Shown piece by piece: positions 1 to 6,813 of a stretch of 18,326 bases of DNA. Below the pieces are notes generated by a model. It saw nothing but the letters and a program-made list of their open reading frames with translations, was not told where the DNA came from and did no database searches. The translations under genes and the position numbers were made by a program. Source of the DNA: an uncultured Chromatiaceae bacterium (GTDB taxonomy: Bacteria > Pseudomonadota > Gammaproteobacteria > Enterobacterales > Alteromonadaceae); the NCBI GenBank assembly GCA_946482615.1, contig CAMLSF010000069.1, positions 1 to 18,326 of the forward strand. The letters are read 5' to 3'. Position 1 is the stretch's first letter. Each line of letters begins with the position of its first letter.

Positions 1-1583
1 GTATGCAGCTTGTAGCCTTTTTTCGTCAGCTGTTGTTGTACTTCTGCTGAAAACGGAGCGTAAGGTTCCATAGTGATTTGATCTTTGGGCAATAACTGGT
101 GATGAAAACGTGGGGCAGCCACGGCGTTTTGCAGTGGCATGGCAAAATCGTACAGGTTGGTGATCACCTGAAAAATAGAAGTGATGATAGTAGAACCACC
201 CGGCGTGCCAACCACCAGCTGCACTTTGTTGTCCTGCACTATCAGGCTCGGCGTCATGGACGACAGCATACGTTTGCCGGGCGCTATGGCGTTGGCGTCA
301 TTTCCCACCACACCAAAAGCATTGGGCACACCGGGCTTGGAGGAGAAATCGTCCATTTCGTTATTCAGTAAAAAACCTGCACCTTGCACCACCACACCGC
401 TGCCAAAATCCAGATTCAATGTATAAGTGTTAGACACCGCATTGCCGTGTTTATCCAAAATAGAGAAGTGAGTGGTGTGGTAGCCTTCAAGGCCTGGCTT
501 GATGGCTTTAGTCTCAGAAATAGCGAGCGGATTAATTTCTTTTGCGCGCTGATCCAGGTAGGTGCTGTCGAGTAATTGCTGCTGCGGCACTGTAACAAAA
601 CCCGGGTCGCCCAAATACTCTGCCCGGTCAGCATAAACCCGTTTTTCCAGCTCAGCTATTAAGTGCACATACTGGCTGCTATTGTGTTTGACGTTTGTAA
701 AATCGCTGCTGCGCCGCTGTTTTAAACCTAATAATTGTGCCAAAGCTATGCCACCTGAACTTGGTGGAGGCGCGCTAATCAGTTGTTTATCCTGCCATGG
801 CGTGACTAAAGCCTCACGCCAGCCTGCGCGGTAGGCTGCTAAATCCTGCATAGTGACGAGGCCATTGCCCCGCTGCATTTCTGCGACCAGAAGCTCAGCC
901 GTTTGACCTTTATAGAAATCGTCCGGGCCCTTTGCAGCTATGCGTTTTAAGGTTTCGGCCAGTTCAGGCTGTTTGAAGTTTTCGCCCGCTTTCATAGCGC
1001 CAAAATACTGCGCAAAGTTGGTTTTCCCCTCTAGTTGCTGCAGTAAATCGGCACGGTACTGGTACTGATTTGCTGCCACGGTAAAACCTGTTTCCGCGTA
1101 ATAAATAGCTGGGGCTACTAAATCCTGCCAGGGCAGGGAGCCGAACTTTTTATGCGCCAGCCATAAGCCCATCACAGTGCCTGGTACACCACTGGCTTTG
1201 TGACCAATCAGACTTAAATTCTCAATCACCTGCTTGTCGGCATCTAAAAACATATCCTTGTGCGCCGCTGCCGGTGCTGTCTCGCGGTAATCGAGGAAAT
1301 AAGGTTTACCCTCAAACCAGACCAGCATAAAACCACCACCGCCTATATTGCCGGCTTCAGGGTAAGTCACTGCCAGAGTAAAAGCCGTGGCTATGGCGGC
1401 ATCGACCGCATTACCCCCTTTACGCAGAATTTGCTCAGCCACTAAGGCCCCGTATTGATCAGGGGAGGCGACTGCGCCGCTTGTTAGGCTTTGGGTTTGG
1501 GCAGTGGTTTCTGCTGCCTGCAAAGGATGAAAAAACATCGAAAACGACAGCACTAGCATTGCAGAGATAAAGCGGTAAGCCAT
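1..1583 (-). CDS. ggt: gamma-glutamyltransferase (glutathione hydrolase), 3' end cut by window edge
   Basis: Periplasmic Ntn-hydrolase that cleaves the gamma-glutamyl bond of glutathione and related compounds and can transfer the glutamyl group to amino acids or peptides. Translation from the ATG at 1581-1583 is open to position 1, giving 527 residues, so only about the last 40-50 residues of the usual ~580 are missing. Seen directly: a signal peptide (MAYRFISAMLVLSFSMFF, ending LQA-AE near residue 24); the substrate-binding stretch LDYRETAPA; the autoprocessing site GYHTTHFSILD, with the first Thr at residue 370 (codon 474-476) as expected new N-terminus of the small subunit; NNEMDDFSSKPGVPNAFG; and GKRMLSSMTPS, with the oxyanion Ser-Ser pair. 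All agree with known GGT. A good ribosome binding site (AAGGAG, 1590-1595) lies 6 bases before the start. It is monocistronic as far as can be seen and divergent from the MarR gene. Confidence 0.97.
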   Translation of the reverse strand, partial: MAYRFISAMLVLSFSMFFHPLQAAETTAQTQSLTSGAVASPDQYGALVAEQILRKGGNAVDAAIATAFTLAVTYPEAGNIGGGGFMLVWFEGKPYFLDYRETAPAAAHKDMFLDADKQVIENLSLIGHKASGVPGTVMGLWLAHKKFGSLPWQDLVAPAIYYAETGFTVAANQYQYRADLLQQLEGKTNFAQYFGAMKAGENFKQPELAETLKRIAAKGPDDFYKGQTAELLVAEMQRGNGLVTMQDLAAYRAGWREALVTPWQDKQLISAPPPSSGGIALAQLLGLKQRRSSDFTNVKHNSSQYVHLIAELEKRVYADRAEYLGDPGFVTVPQQQLLDSTYLDQRAKEINPLAISETKAIKPGLEGYHTTHFSILDKHGNAVSNTYTLNLDFGSGVVVQGAGFLLNNEMDDFSSKPGVPNAFGVVGNDANAIAPGKRMLSSMTPSLIVQDNKVQLVVGTPGGSTIITSIFQVITNLYDFAMPLQNAVAAPRFHHQLLPKDQITMEPYAPFSAEVQQQLTKKGYKLH

Positions 1584-1609
1584 AACAAACTCCTTGGTGG
1601 GTTTGTTCT

Positions 1610-1638
1610 GTTCTATCCTTTCGACCACTCAATTGCAA
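1610..1638 (-). promoter_or_regulatory. probable sigma70 promoter of ggt
   Basis: On the minus strand TTGCAA (1633-1638) and TAGAAC (1610-1615) are separated by 17 bases, 26 bases or more ahead of the ggt start codon and just upstream of its AAGGAG. Both boxes match the consensus at about four of six positions. No operator palindrome is seen here. The rest of the 1639-1820 region holds no gene I can support. Confidence 0.45.
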
Positions 1639-1821
1639 GAGGGGTGTTAAAACTACTTTTATGATCTGAATGCTGAAATTCTAATTGTATGAATGGCTTA
1701 GTATCGAATAGTCTGGAGTTTCAACAGAAGTGATGACATGGATGCGGCTTTATTGGTGAGTTGTTCGTATGATGACGTCACAGACGACTCACTCTGGAGG
1801 TGAAAGAGCAGTTAGCTTTGC

Positions 1822-1850
1822 TTGACTTATGTTTCCCCGGAAACTAAGGT
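1822..1850 (+). promoter_or_regulatory. promoter of the MarR gene with operator in its spacer
   Basis: TTGACT (1822-1827, five of six to the -35 consensus) and TAAGGT (1845-1850, a weak -10) are separated by exactly 17 bases. The palindrome GTTTCC-CC-GGAAAC fills 1831-1844 of that spacer. Transcription would begin about 1857, just before the ribosome binding site AAGGAG at 1861-1866. A protein bound here would block RNA polymerase, which fits autorepression by the MarR protein encoded immediately downstream. Repressor identity is inference. Confidence 0.65.
1831..1844. promoter_or_regulatory. operator copy 1, GTTTCC-N2-GGAAAC
   Basis: A 14-base dyad with six-base half sites, GTTTCC and GGAAAC, and centre CC. 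The identical half sites occur twice more in the window, at 2769-2782 and 2796-2809, both in front of the DUF1398 gene. I found no other paired copy. The clustering around one MarR gene suggests this is its binding site. Confidence 0.7.
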
Positions 1851-1872
1851 GCAAAAACCAAAGGAGATACAA

Positions 1873-2337
1873 ATGCATACAACAACACAGCCGCTTTGTG
1901 CACTGGAAGATCATCTTGGTTTTTGGTTACGTTTTGTCTCTAACCATGTGACTGCCCGCTTTGAGAAATTAATTGCAGCCCATGGCCTGACGGTGACTGA
2001 ATGGGTCGCTTTGCGCACTTTATACACTAAAACAGAGAATACTCATGCTGAGCTGATTCAGGCTTTAGGCATGACTAAAAGTGCTGCGTCTAAAGTGGTT
2101 ACCCGCCTGGAAACCAAAGGTTTAGCAATGCGAACCAGCACAGTACACAGTGCCAAAGAGCAATTTATTGTATTAACACCGCAAGGGCGGGATTTGTTGC
2201 CTGTATTGGCGGCTTGTGCCGATGACAATGAACAGTTCTTTTTTGGTCATCTGGATTTGGGGACCAGACAAGCTTTGCAGCAGTCGATGATGGATTTAAC
2301 TCAACATCACCAATTCACACAGCTGCCAGTCAAATAA
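1873..2337 (+). CDS. MarR-family transcriptional regulator
   Basis: Dimeric winged-helix DNA-binding protein of 154 residues, normal for MarR. I chose ATG 1873 because AAGGAG (1861-1866) stands 6 bases ahead of it; the open frame continues up to a TTG at 1822, but that TTG is the -35 box of the promoter. Visible parts are an N-terminal dimerisation helix (LEDHLGFWLRFV), the helix-turn-helix (LTVTEWVALRTLY, then the recognition helix MTKSAASKVVTRLETKGL) and a wing ending in FIVLTPQGRDLL. The wing lacks the common D-x-R signature (VHSAKEQ instead), so its DNA contacts may be unusual. Cys9 lies near the start, and a second Cys lies in the C-terminal helix region, so redox sensing is conceivable but unproven. 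The stop lies 9 bases from the end of the facing DUF1398 gene. Matching operators in both promoters suggest it represses itself and that gene. The ligand is unknown. Confidence 0.9.
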   Translation: MHTTTQPLCALEDHLGFWLRFVSNHVTARFEKLIAAHGLTVTEWVALRTLYTKTENTHAELIQALGMTKSAASKVVTRLETKGLAMRTSTVHSAKEQFIVLTPQGRDLLPVLAACADDNEQFFFGHLDLGTRQALQQSMMDLTQHHQFTQLPVK

Positions 2338-2346
2338 GCAGGCTTT

Positions 2347-2742
2347 TTACTTTGGAAAATGTTCAATGTGCTGTTCACCTTTGCGGCCAAAATAGCAAAC
2401 ATGACGACCTGCAATCCAGACGATATAGCCTGTACAACCAGCCTGCATGGAGATCAGCTTAAACTCCGGGTACAGGATCTCACCTTGTTGTGCACCCAGA
2501 ATAGCGCCTTTGAGCACTGTAGCGTCAAAGTTTTGAGCTATCTGCTGATCTGAAGGGGCCATGTGGAGTATCAGATGTTGATCATTGTTTAAATGGTAGG
2601 TGGTTTGTTTGGCTCTGTAATCCACCAGATAAGATTCCACCCCTGCAGCCGATAAAGTGGCAACCACCTGGCCAAAATGAATTTGCCCGGTTTGTGATGC
2701 ATGAAACACCTGATTGATACTGTCGATGATGGCGTTGTCCAT
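2347..2742 (-). CDS. DUF1398 family protein (YbcV-like)
   Basis: Small soluble protein of 131 residues with no signal peptide or membrane segment. It has the features I associate with DUF1398, the family of E. coli YbcV: an early GQVVATLSAAGVESYLVDYR segment, the central GAQQGEILYPEF, and the C-terminal AGCTGYIVWIAGRHVCYFG followed by GEQHIEHFP. The molecular function of the family is not known to me; older records call it an envelope or phage protein without strong support. The start ATG at 2740-2742 has AGGAG a few bases upstream. The gene faces the MarR gene tail to tail with a 9-base gap, and its promoter carries two copies of the operator found in the MarR promoter. It is therefore most likely switched on when the MarR ligand appears, making it a candidate stress, detoxification or ligand-handling protein. 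That role is inference. Confidence 0.85.
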   Translation of the reverse strand: MDNAIIDSINQVFHASQTGQIHFGQVVATLSAAGVESYLVDYRAKQTTYHLNNDQHLILHMAPSDQQIAQNFDATVLKGAILGAQQGEILYPEFKLISMQAGCTGYIVWIAGRHVCYFGRKGEQHIEHFPK

Positions 2743-2768
2743 TTGATTCTCCTGCTATTACCGAAATG

Positions 2769-2782
2769 GTTTCCGTGGAAAC
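2769..2782. promoter_or_regulatory. operator copy 2, GTTTCC-GT-GGAAAC
   Basis: Perfect half sites GTTTCC and GGAAAC. Relative to the minus-strand promoter (-10 at 2790-2795) this copy begins at about the transcription start of the DUF1398 gene. Its centre is 27 bases from that of copy 3, so two dimers could bind side by side. Together they would occlude both the promoter spacer and the start site. Confidence 0.7.
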
Positions 2783-2789
2783 TTGATAG

Positions 2790-2818
2790 ATGATAGTTTC
2801 CGTGGAAACTAAAATCAA
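2790..2818 (-). promoter_or_regulatory. promoter of the DUF1398 gene with operator in its spacer
   Basis: On the minus strand TTGATT (2813-2818) and TATCAT (2790-2795, five of six to the -10 consensus) are separated by exactly 17 bases. The spacer contains operator copy 3 directly against the -10 box. This repeats the architecture of the MarR promoter at 1822-1850. Confidence 0.7.
2796..2809. promoter_or_regulatory. operator copy 3, AGTTTCC-GT-GGAAACT
   Basis: The best copy: with one flanking base on each side (2795-2810) it forms a 16-base dyad AGTTTCCGTGGAAACT, symmetric apart from the central two bases. It lies inside the -35/-10 spacer of the DUF1398 promoter. The secreted haem protein gene starts about 190 bases further on in the other direction, so control of that gene is possible but not shown. 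Confidence 0.72.
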
Positions 2819-3000
2819 GTGCCGGATTATTGTTTTTCTGCAGCTGAGGTATCCCACAGTAAAAAGATTTCAGTTTCTTTTTTTGAAAACCTTCCTTTTT
2901 CAATAATAGCAACTAGAGTTTTCGAAACAGGTAAAAATGGTAAAACCAATACATCCTGTTGCTCGAAGTAAAAACAAACCCAAAGGAAGGAATACTGCAG

Positions 3001-4473
3001 ATGAAATCTATATACAGCTTATCTGGTCTTAGTCTTGTGAGTTTGGCTTTGGCTCTGACTAGTCCTGTTTCGGCAGAGCAGCAAAGTTATGCAGCCTCAG
3101 ATCCGGCCGCTGCCTGTCCTGTTGACCCAAACTGGGTCAGCAACCCATCTATGCCAACAGAGGTTAAAAAAAGCGGTTCAGACGGCAGCTCCAATTTTTG
3201 TGATTTTTACCAGTTTTCTAATCAGGCTTTTTTATATCTGATGTCACAAAACAGCAAAGGGCAACGCAACTTTATGGATCTGAGTGTTTACCCTTTGCTG
3301 GAGTTTGATGCCAAAGGTAATCCGGTCAATTCCTGTGACGAAAAGGTCACAGGCGCAACTTTAAGAACCAGCCTGGATAAAGGTGACAGCACTTCTATCT
3401 CAACGGAACAGGCAGGAGATGGCGCTACTATTTATGCGCAGGATGGTAATGTTGTCTATTACGATGTGCGTTTTGATAAAGGCATGTGTAGTCTGTCGGG
3501 CAGTGCGGTGGAGCTGCAGAAACAAAATCTGATTAACTTCCCGTCCGGTACCACTGAAATAAAAGCAGCCTGGAAGCTGTTGTCTGCTGCTGAAGTGGCA
3601 GCTGGTACTTTTGTCACTCAACCCCAGACCATTGGGGGTCAAAACGTGACTTTAGGTTTAGTCGGCATGCATCTGGCTATTGCAACCACAGATCACCCGG
3701 AATTTGTCTGGGCAACCTATGAGCACAGAGTCAACTCTCCGGATTGCACCCCGGCTACGCCTCAGCCTGCCTCCCCCTGGACTTTTGCCAGTGCCAGTTG
3801 CACTGCAGGGTTACCTGGTACAGCAATCAGCGGTAATGACTGCAACTTTAATAACCCTCTGGAAAATCAAACTGCACCTACAGGCGTACCAACGAACATT
3901 TGCCGGGTTCATCCTTATGGCACAGCTGCAGGTGATTTAAAAGCCGCTGAAAATGTGGCAGATATTCAAGCGCAAAACCGTGGTATAGGGGCTTTGGTGT
4001 CTGCTGCTGGAGCACCAGCCGGCATGCCGGTGTTGGGCAATTATTTTAATGTCGGCGCTTTGTGGGTCAGTGACATTTCTAAAAGTTCAGGTGGGGTGGG
4101 TGTACCTAATGAGCGGGGTTCGTTACGCTTAGCCAACACAGTGGCTGAAACCACATTCCAAAACGTTGATTTACAAAAAAGTTTTGCCAGTAACTGCTTT
4201 GGTTGCCATAACTATGTGGGGACAGGCCAGACGGTCAGTAACAATATTACGTCGCAAAATCTGAGCCATATCTTTTTAGATGTAAAAATTGGGCAAGGTG
4301 AAAATGTGGACGTAACATCCCCTACAGTGATTAGCAACAACAGTGCTGCTGCAGGTATCTGTGGTGGTGCAACAGGAGTCTGCCAAAACGCGGCCAGTAA
4401 TCTGAAATGGAACGGTAACTGGACCAACGCCAATGCCAGTGCTGGTTCTGTCTGCGGTTGTACAGCCCAATAA
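3001..4473 (+). CDS. secreted protein with one c-type haem motif, family unknown
   Basis: I do not recognise a named family. From ATG 3001 the product is 490 residues, with AAGGAAGG (2983-2990) ahead of it; an upstream TTG at 2959 in the same frame lacks such a site. A clear signal peptide (MKSIYSLSGLSLVSLALALT, cut near VSA-EQQ, residue 25) sends it to the periplasm. A single haem-binding motif C-F-G-C-H occupies residues 399-403 (codons from 4195), so covalent haem attachment by the cytochrome c maturation system is expected. The region before it is long and contains scattered cysteines, an aromatic-rich stretch NFCDFYQFSNQAFLYL, and GMHLAIATTDHPEFVWATYEH. After the motif come CGGATGVC and a C-terminal VCGC. 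The haem therefore sits near the C-terminus of a large non-cytochrome domain, as in some periplasmic redox enzymes. It appears monocistronic, converging on the siderophore receptor. Confidence 0.8.
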   Translation: MKSIYSLSGLSLVSLALALTSPVSAEQQSYAASDPAAACPVDPNWVSNPSMPTEVKKSGSDGSSNFCDFYQFSNQAFLYLMSQNSKGQRNFMDLSVYPLLEFDAKGNPVNSCDEKVTGATLRTSLDKGDSTSISTEQAGDGATIYAQDGNVVYYDVRFDKGMCSLSGSAVELQKQNLINFPSGTTEIKAAWKLLSAAEVAAGTFVTQPQTIGGQNVTLGLVGMHLAIATTDHPEFVWATYEHRVNSPDCTPATPQPASPWTFASASCTAGLPGTAISGNDCNFNNPLENQTAPTGVPTNICRVHPYGTAAGDLKAAENVADIQAQNRGIGALVSAAGAPAGMPVLGNYFNVGALWVSDISKSSGGVGVPNERGSLRLANTVAETTFQNVDLQKSFASNCFGCHNYVGTGQTVSNNITSQNLSHIFLDVKIGQGENVDVTSPTVISNNSAAAGICGGATGVCQNAASNLKWNGNWTNANASAGSVCGCTAQ

Positions 4474-4486
4474 GGTCAGCTAAACA

Positions 4487-4508
4487 TGGGGTCAGAGATC
4501 TGACCCCA
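4487..4508. terminator. bidirectional hairpin, possibly REP-like
   Basis: TGGGGTCAGA (4487-4496) pairs with TCTGACCCCA (4499-4508), giving about nine usable base pairs around a tight loop. It lies between the converging stops of the haem protein (4473) and the siderophore receptor (4514) and is followed by an A/T-rich stretch rather than a clean T run. It can act as a terminator for both genes. A GGGGTCAGA...TCTGACCCC core also resembles REP-type hairpins that recur between genes in many proteobacteria. Confidence 0.6.
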
Positions 4509-4513
4509 AATAA

Positions 4514-6613
4514 TTAATACCGCCAGGTGATGGATGCTTGCCACTGGCGTGGTGCACCATAATAGGCCTGAGTCCAGTACAGGCTTTCGTAGTATTTTTT
4601 ATCTGTGACATTCATCCCATTCAGCGCCAATGACAGGTTGTCATTGAGCTGATACCGCACAAACAAATCCAGTAAAGCATAACTGTCCTGCGTGATGGTG
4701 ACATCGGCTTCAGGGCTGGTGTAGACACTATCCTGCCATTGTACGCTGGCACCAAAAGATAAATCCGGCAGCAGTTCAGGATAATACACACCGGAAACTT
4801 TGACTAAGTCACGGGGTACATAAGTGCGTACCTGTTCGCCGTTATTGCCCTCAACACTATGCAGCCAGGTGTAGCCCAGACTCAGGTTGAACTGATCCGT
4901 GACAGAACCGATCAATTCAAGTTCAGCCCCTTCTGAGCTGTAATCCAGACCACTGTAGGTATTCACGCCGTTGACCACCCCGATAAACTCACCGACATTG
5001 TTTAAGTCGGAACGAAACAAGGCAAAGCTTGCTGTGGCGCGGGAATTATTTAACGAAAATTTAGTGCCTATTTCGCTGTGTTCACCCTGAGCCACCCCCA
5101 GCGCGTTAAAGTCCGTATCAACAAAAGACTGAGGCGTAAAAACCTCACTGTAGCTACCGTAAAACGCCAGGCTATCATTGAGCTGATACATAGCGCCGAC
5201 ATAAGGCACAGTTTCGTCTGCATCGGATGACGCATCCACGCCATAGTTATAACCACTTTGTTGCACTGACATAGTTCGGGCACCAGCCAGAACTGACAGT
5301 TGATCGGTCAAATGCAGGCGGGTGGCAAAATAGGCTGATTGATGAATTTGTTTGTCTTTGTGACCTGTGCTGTAAGGGTCAGTGTCATCAAATACACCTT
5401 TGACTGAATTACCCAAAGCCCAGTCGCTGCCAAGCACCGGATAACCTGTTTCGTAGTCGTAAAAGGACTGGCCAAACAAATCAATATGGGCATAGTTTAC
5501 CCCCAGCATTAGTTCATGCTGTCGACCCGCTAAGTTAAATTTGCCTGTCAGATACAAGTCACCCATTTTTTGGGTTTCGTCCATATCGTAGCCATAGGCA
5601 TAACCCAAAAGACCAATTTCAGTGCCGCGCTCTGGCGTGCCATACACATAAAATAATTCAGAGTCCATGCGGCTGTCGTTTTGACTCAGGTGCAGATTCA
5701 AACTCCAGTCGGCGGATAACTGATGGCGTAGCTCGGCAAAACTTTGTTTACTTTTTACATCTCGAAAGGCCCAGTCTGTGGCTGTGTTGGTGGATACCGC
5801 ATAATCTGTGGCTGTGCCATCAGTGTAATAAAGTGGCAATGCCCCGGACATACTGCCATCCACTTTATTGTTATTACTGCTATGGCCGAAAGTGAACAGG
5901 GTGTTGTCGCTCAGATCGTATTCAGCGACCAGATAAATCAGGCCGTTGTCGTCAGATTTACGGTCCAGATAGGAGTCTGCGGATTCTTTAGCGGCGACAG
6001 CGCGACCACGCAGATCTTCAGTCAAACTGCCGGATACATCAGCTTCAGCCCGGCGCATTTGTTCTGAGGCCACAGATAAAGTGCCATAAGCGGCCAGATC
6101 TTGAGTTGGACGCTTGCGGATATAGTTGACTGTAGCGGATGGGTTGGCAAGACCTGTGACCAAACCCGCAGCCCCTTTGATCACTTCAATTTGTTCAAAA
6201 GCTGCAGTGTCGTACTGACCATTGGTTAAGCCGGATGAGAAAGGCACACCTATACCGTCGTACTGAAAGTTGACCACATCAAAACCACGGGCTGTGTAAT
6301 AAGTACGGTCTGTTTCGACACTTTCTACCGTCACACCCGGGGTGTAGCTTAAGAGTTCATTAACCGAATGCAGTGAAAAATCTTCAATTTGTGGTCTGGA
6401 GACCACAGTCACGGTTTGTGGGGTTTCATACAGAGTTAAATCCAGTTTAGTGGCGGTACGACTGTCGCCCTGTTCGCCATAAACTGCGATGACTTCGACA
6501 TCAGACTCTTCGGTGTTTTGCGCCAGAGTGACGGTACTTAAACCGGCCAACGAAAATGCCAGACTGATCTGAACAGCTTTAGATAAAACTGAGTAGTTAA
6601 AGGACGGCTGCAT
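4514..6613 (-). CDS. TonB-dependent ferric siderophore receptor (FhuE/FpvA-like)
   Basis: Outer-membrane receptor that imports iron-siderophore complexes using energy from TonB-ExbB-ExbD. I start it at ATG 6611-6613 (699 residues); the open frame reaches TTG 6688, but those extra codons cover the promoter and Fur box. Seen: signal peptide MQPSFNYSVLSKAVQISLAF ending TLA-Q; a TonB box region EVIAVYG; a plug domain with ETPQTVTVVSRPQIEDF, LLSYTPGVTVE, ARGFDVVNFQYDG and IEVIKGAAGLVTGLANPS; then a long barrel ending in NVTDKKYYESLYWTQAYYG and a terminal aromatic WRY. The plug (GAAGLVTG rather than GPQGTLYG) and the YYG-PR ending are typical of hydroxamate or pyoverdine-type siderophore receptors. 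The exact siderophore cannot be read from sequence. It ends opposite the haem protein and diverges from the DUF2007 gene. Confidence 0.93.
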   Translation of the reverse strand: MQPSFNYSVLSKAVQISLAFSLAGLSTVTLAQNTEESDVEVIAVYGEQGDSRTATKLDLTLYETPQTVTVVSRPQIEDFSLHSVNELLSYTPGVTVESVETDRTYYTARGFDVVNFQYDGIGVPFSSGLTNGQYDTAAFEQIEVIKGAAGLVTGLANPSATVNYIRKRPTQDLAAYGTLSVASEQMRRAEADVSGSLTEDLRGRAVAAKESADSYLDRKSDDNGLIYLVAEYDLSDNTLFTFGHSSNNNKVDGSMSGALPLYYTDGTATDYAVSTNTATDWAFRDVKSKQSFAELRHQLSADWSLNLHLSQNDSRMDSELFYVYGTPERGTEIGLLGYAYGYDMDETQKMGDLYLTGKFNLAGRQHELMLGVNYAHIDLFGQSFYDYETGYPVLGSDWALGNSVKGVFDDTDPYSTGHKDKQIHQSAYFATRLHLTDQLSVLAGARTMSVQQSGYNYGVDASSDADETVPYVGAMYQLNDSLAFYGSYSEVFTPQSFVDTDFNALGVAQGEHSEIGTKFSLNNSRATASFALFRSDLNNVGEFIGVVNGVNTYSGLDYSSEGAELELIGSVTDQFNLSLGYTWLHSVEGNNGEQVRTYVPRDLVKVSGVYYPELLPDLSFGASVQWQDSVYTSPEADVTITQDSYALLDLFVRYQLNDNLSLALNGMNVTDKKYYESLYWTQAYYGAPRQWQASITWRY

Positions 6614-6659
6614 AATTGAGTTCTCTACAAAACAAGGAGTTAGCAAATAAATGGCACCG

Positions 6660-6688
6660 ATCTTATTGAGAATTAATATCAAATGCAA
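6660..6688 (-). promoter_or_regulatory. Fur-controlled promoter of the siderophore receptor
   Basis: On the minus strand TTGCAT (6683-6688) and TAAGAT (6660-6665) are 17 bases apart. The spacer contains TGATATTAATTCTCA (6667-6681), which matches the 7-1-7 Fur consensus TGATAAT-N-ATTATCA at 12 of 14 defined positions. Iron-loaded Fur bound here would repress the receptor when iron is plentiful, the usual rule for this family. Confidence 0.75.
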
Positions 6689-6749
6689 GTGGTTCGCAAC
6701 AACATAACTTAACTTTACTCTGCGGGTCTGAGCAAAAATACTGATAGGA

Positions 6750-6795
6750 AAAACCTGCTGATGCTATGCTGCTGATATCAGGTAAAACCTGCTGA
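6750..6795. repeat. pair of 12-base direct repeats ahead of the DUF2007 gene
   Basis: AAAACCTGCTGA occurs at 6750-6761 and 6784-6795, 34 bases apart, with a partial GCTGCTGATATCAGG between them. The second copy runs into the ribosome binding site AGGAG (6800-6804). It could be a regulator site or a leader structure; a weak TTTACT/AATACT promoter (6714-6742) lies just upstream. Confidence 0.35.
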
Positions 6796-6813
6796 ATTCA
6801 GGAGCAGAAGCCT

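Noticed and set aside
1760..1795. TGACGTCA palindrome flanked by an imperfect inverted repeat
   Set aside because: Short and single in the window; no promoter arrangement gives it meaning.
1738..1803. 21-codon frame beginning ATGGATGCGG between ggt and the MarR gene
   Set aside because: No ribosome binding site of quality, no recognisable product, and too short to judge by codon use.
1822..1872. Extra 17 codons from TTG 1822 for the MarR gene
   Set aside because: The TTG is the -35 box and the stretch contains the operator and -10 box; AAGGAG and ATG 1873 give a normal MarR N-terminus.
6614..6688. 25-codon N-terminal extension of the siderophore receptor from TTG 6688
   Set aside because: It covers the promoter and Fur box, and the signal peptide begins at ATG 6613.
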